A stretch of DNA of 6,254 bases from Pseudomonadota bacterium. Its GTDB lineage: Bacteria > Pseudomonadota > Alphaproteobacteria > Parvibaculales > Parvibaculaceae. The notes under the pieces are model-generated. The model saw nothing but the letters and a program-made list of their open reading frames with translations. It did no database searches and had not been told where the DNA came from. Below, piece after piece: positions 5,930 to 6,254 of this stretch (its first letter is position 1; each line of letters starts with the position of its first letter). The stretch lies in assembly GCA_021780275.1 (NCBI GenBank), contig JAJXZC010000441.1, positions 1-6,254 on the forward strand, given 5' to 3'. The position numbers and the translations under genes were made by a program.

Positions 5930-6254
5930 TTACTTGCTCCCCTGGCTGGTCGTCGAAGATGTGCTGGTCGTTGCCCCGCCGCCGGATTTCACCGCGTCGG
6001 GATTGGGCTTGAGGCCCGAGAGAGGCAGATAAGGCAGCACGCTCTTGCCGTCCTTGCCTTCGATCAGCACCTTGTTGATGTGGCTGTAAACGTCCTGCAT
6101 CGTCTCGAGATACATGCGCCTGCGCGTCACATCCTCAGCCTTCTTGTATTCCGCATAGATCGAAAGGAAGCGCTTGGTTTCACCCTGTGCTGCCGCCACG
6201 GTCTGTTCGCGATAGGCTTCGGCAGCCTGCGTGATTTGAGATGCCTGGCCTCGC
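5930..6254 (-). CDS. hflK: HflK C-terminal fragment, 5' end beyond window
   Basis: Partner of HflC in the membrane complex that modulates FtsH. The frame is open from the right edge to TAA 5932-5930, giving 107 residues of the C-terminus out of a usual ~380. It begins in the helical region after the SPFH domain (SQITQAAEAYREQTVAAAQG, then TKRFLSIYAEYKKAEDVTRRRMY). It continues through METMQDVYSHINKV-like sequence, here LETMQDVYSHINKVLIEG, and the HflK-type segment VLPYLPLSGL. It ends in a low-complexity Gly/Ser/Thr tail of about 20 residues (SGGGATTSTSSTTSQGSK). A GTG at 6199 is an internal Val codon, not a start. Directly followed by hflC. Confidence 0.94.
   Translation of the reverse strand, partial: RGQASQITQAAEAYREQTVAAAQGETKRFLSIYAEYKKAEDVTRRRMYLETMQDVYSHINKVLIEGKDGKSVLPYLPLSGLKPNPDAVKSGGGATTSTSSTTSQGSK

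Noticed and set aside
6197..6199. GTG as the start of a separate 89-residue gene
   Set aside because: The frame continues upstream to the window edge with HflK sequence (SQITQAAEAYREQT), so this is an internal Val codon.
1..6254. Mobile elements, CRISPR arrays, tRNA/rRNA genes, phage or defence genes
   Set aside because: No repeat arrays, transposase-like frames, terminal inverted repeats or RNA gene signatures were seen. Essentially all sequence is accounted for by housekeeping genes.

Overview
This window looks like chromosomal DNA from a GC-rich alphaproteobacterium. The evidence is the protein sequences (an alpha-type acetolactate synthase, SerB and Do-family protease) and the gene order hflK-hflC-DUF2065-Do protease / serB / miaA-ilvB, which I recall from Hyphomicrobiales-like genomes. 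The genus cannot be fixed from the sequence alone. Coding density is very high. I see no tRNA, rRNA, CRISPR, insertion sequence, phage or plasmid element, and nothing that looks recently transferred.

Layout, right to left on the minus strand. (1) 6254-3418 is one tightly packed membrane/envelope quality-control operon: the C-terminal part of hflK, hflC, a 65-residue DUF2065 (YjeT-type) membrane protein, and a Do/DegP-type periplasmic serine protease with two PDZ domains. The junctions are 0 nt (TAA then ATG), 2 nt, and a 4-nt ATGA overlap, so translation is probably coupled along the operon. (2) 2521-3408 on the plus strand is serB (phosphoserine phosphatase, the last step of serine synthesis). 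It converges on the protease gene with 9 nt between stop codons and diverges from miaA with only 18 nt between start codons. (3) 2502-1534 is miaA (tRNA A37 dimethylallyltransferase). (4) 1393-1 is the first 464 codons of ilvB (acetolactate synthase large subunit, branched-chain amino acid synthesis). The gene runs off the left edge.

The only real non-coding stretch is the 140-bp miaA-ilvB gap. It holds a good candidate promoter at the end of miaA (TTGACC-17-TAGGTT with an AT-rich upstream region). A rho-independent terminator hairpin follows about 30 nt downstream of the predicted start, and after it a second hairpin and the ilvB ribosome-binding site. Promoter, then terminator, then biosynthetic gene is the layout of an attenuator. 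A 13-codon TTG-started, leucine-containing mini-ORF with a Shine-Dalgarno-like AAGG runs straight through the hairpin. This is the most interesting regulatory candidate in the window. The second is the small DUF2065 protein wedged between HflC and the Do protease. Otherwise this is ordinary housekeeping DNA, and I do not see a novel multi-gene system.
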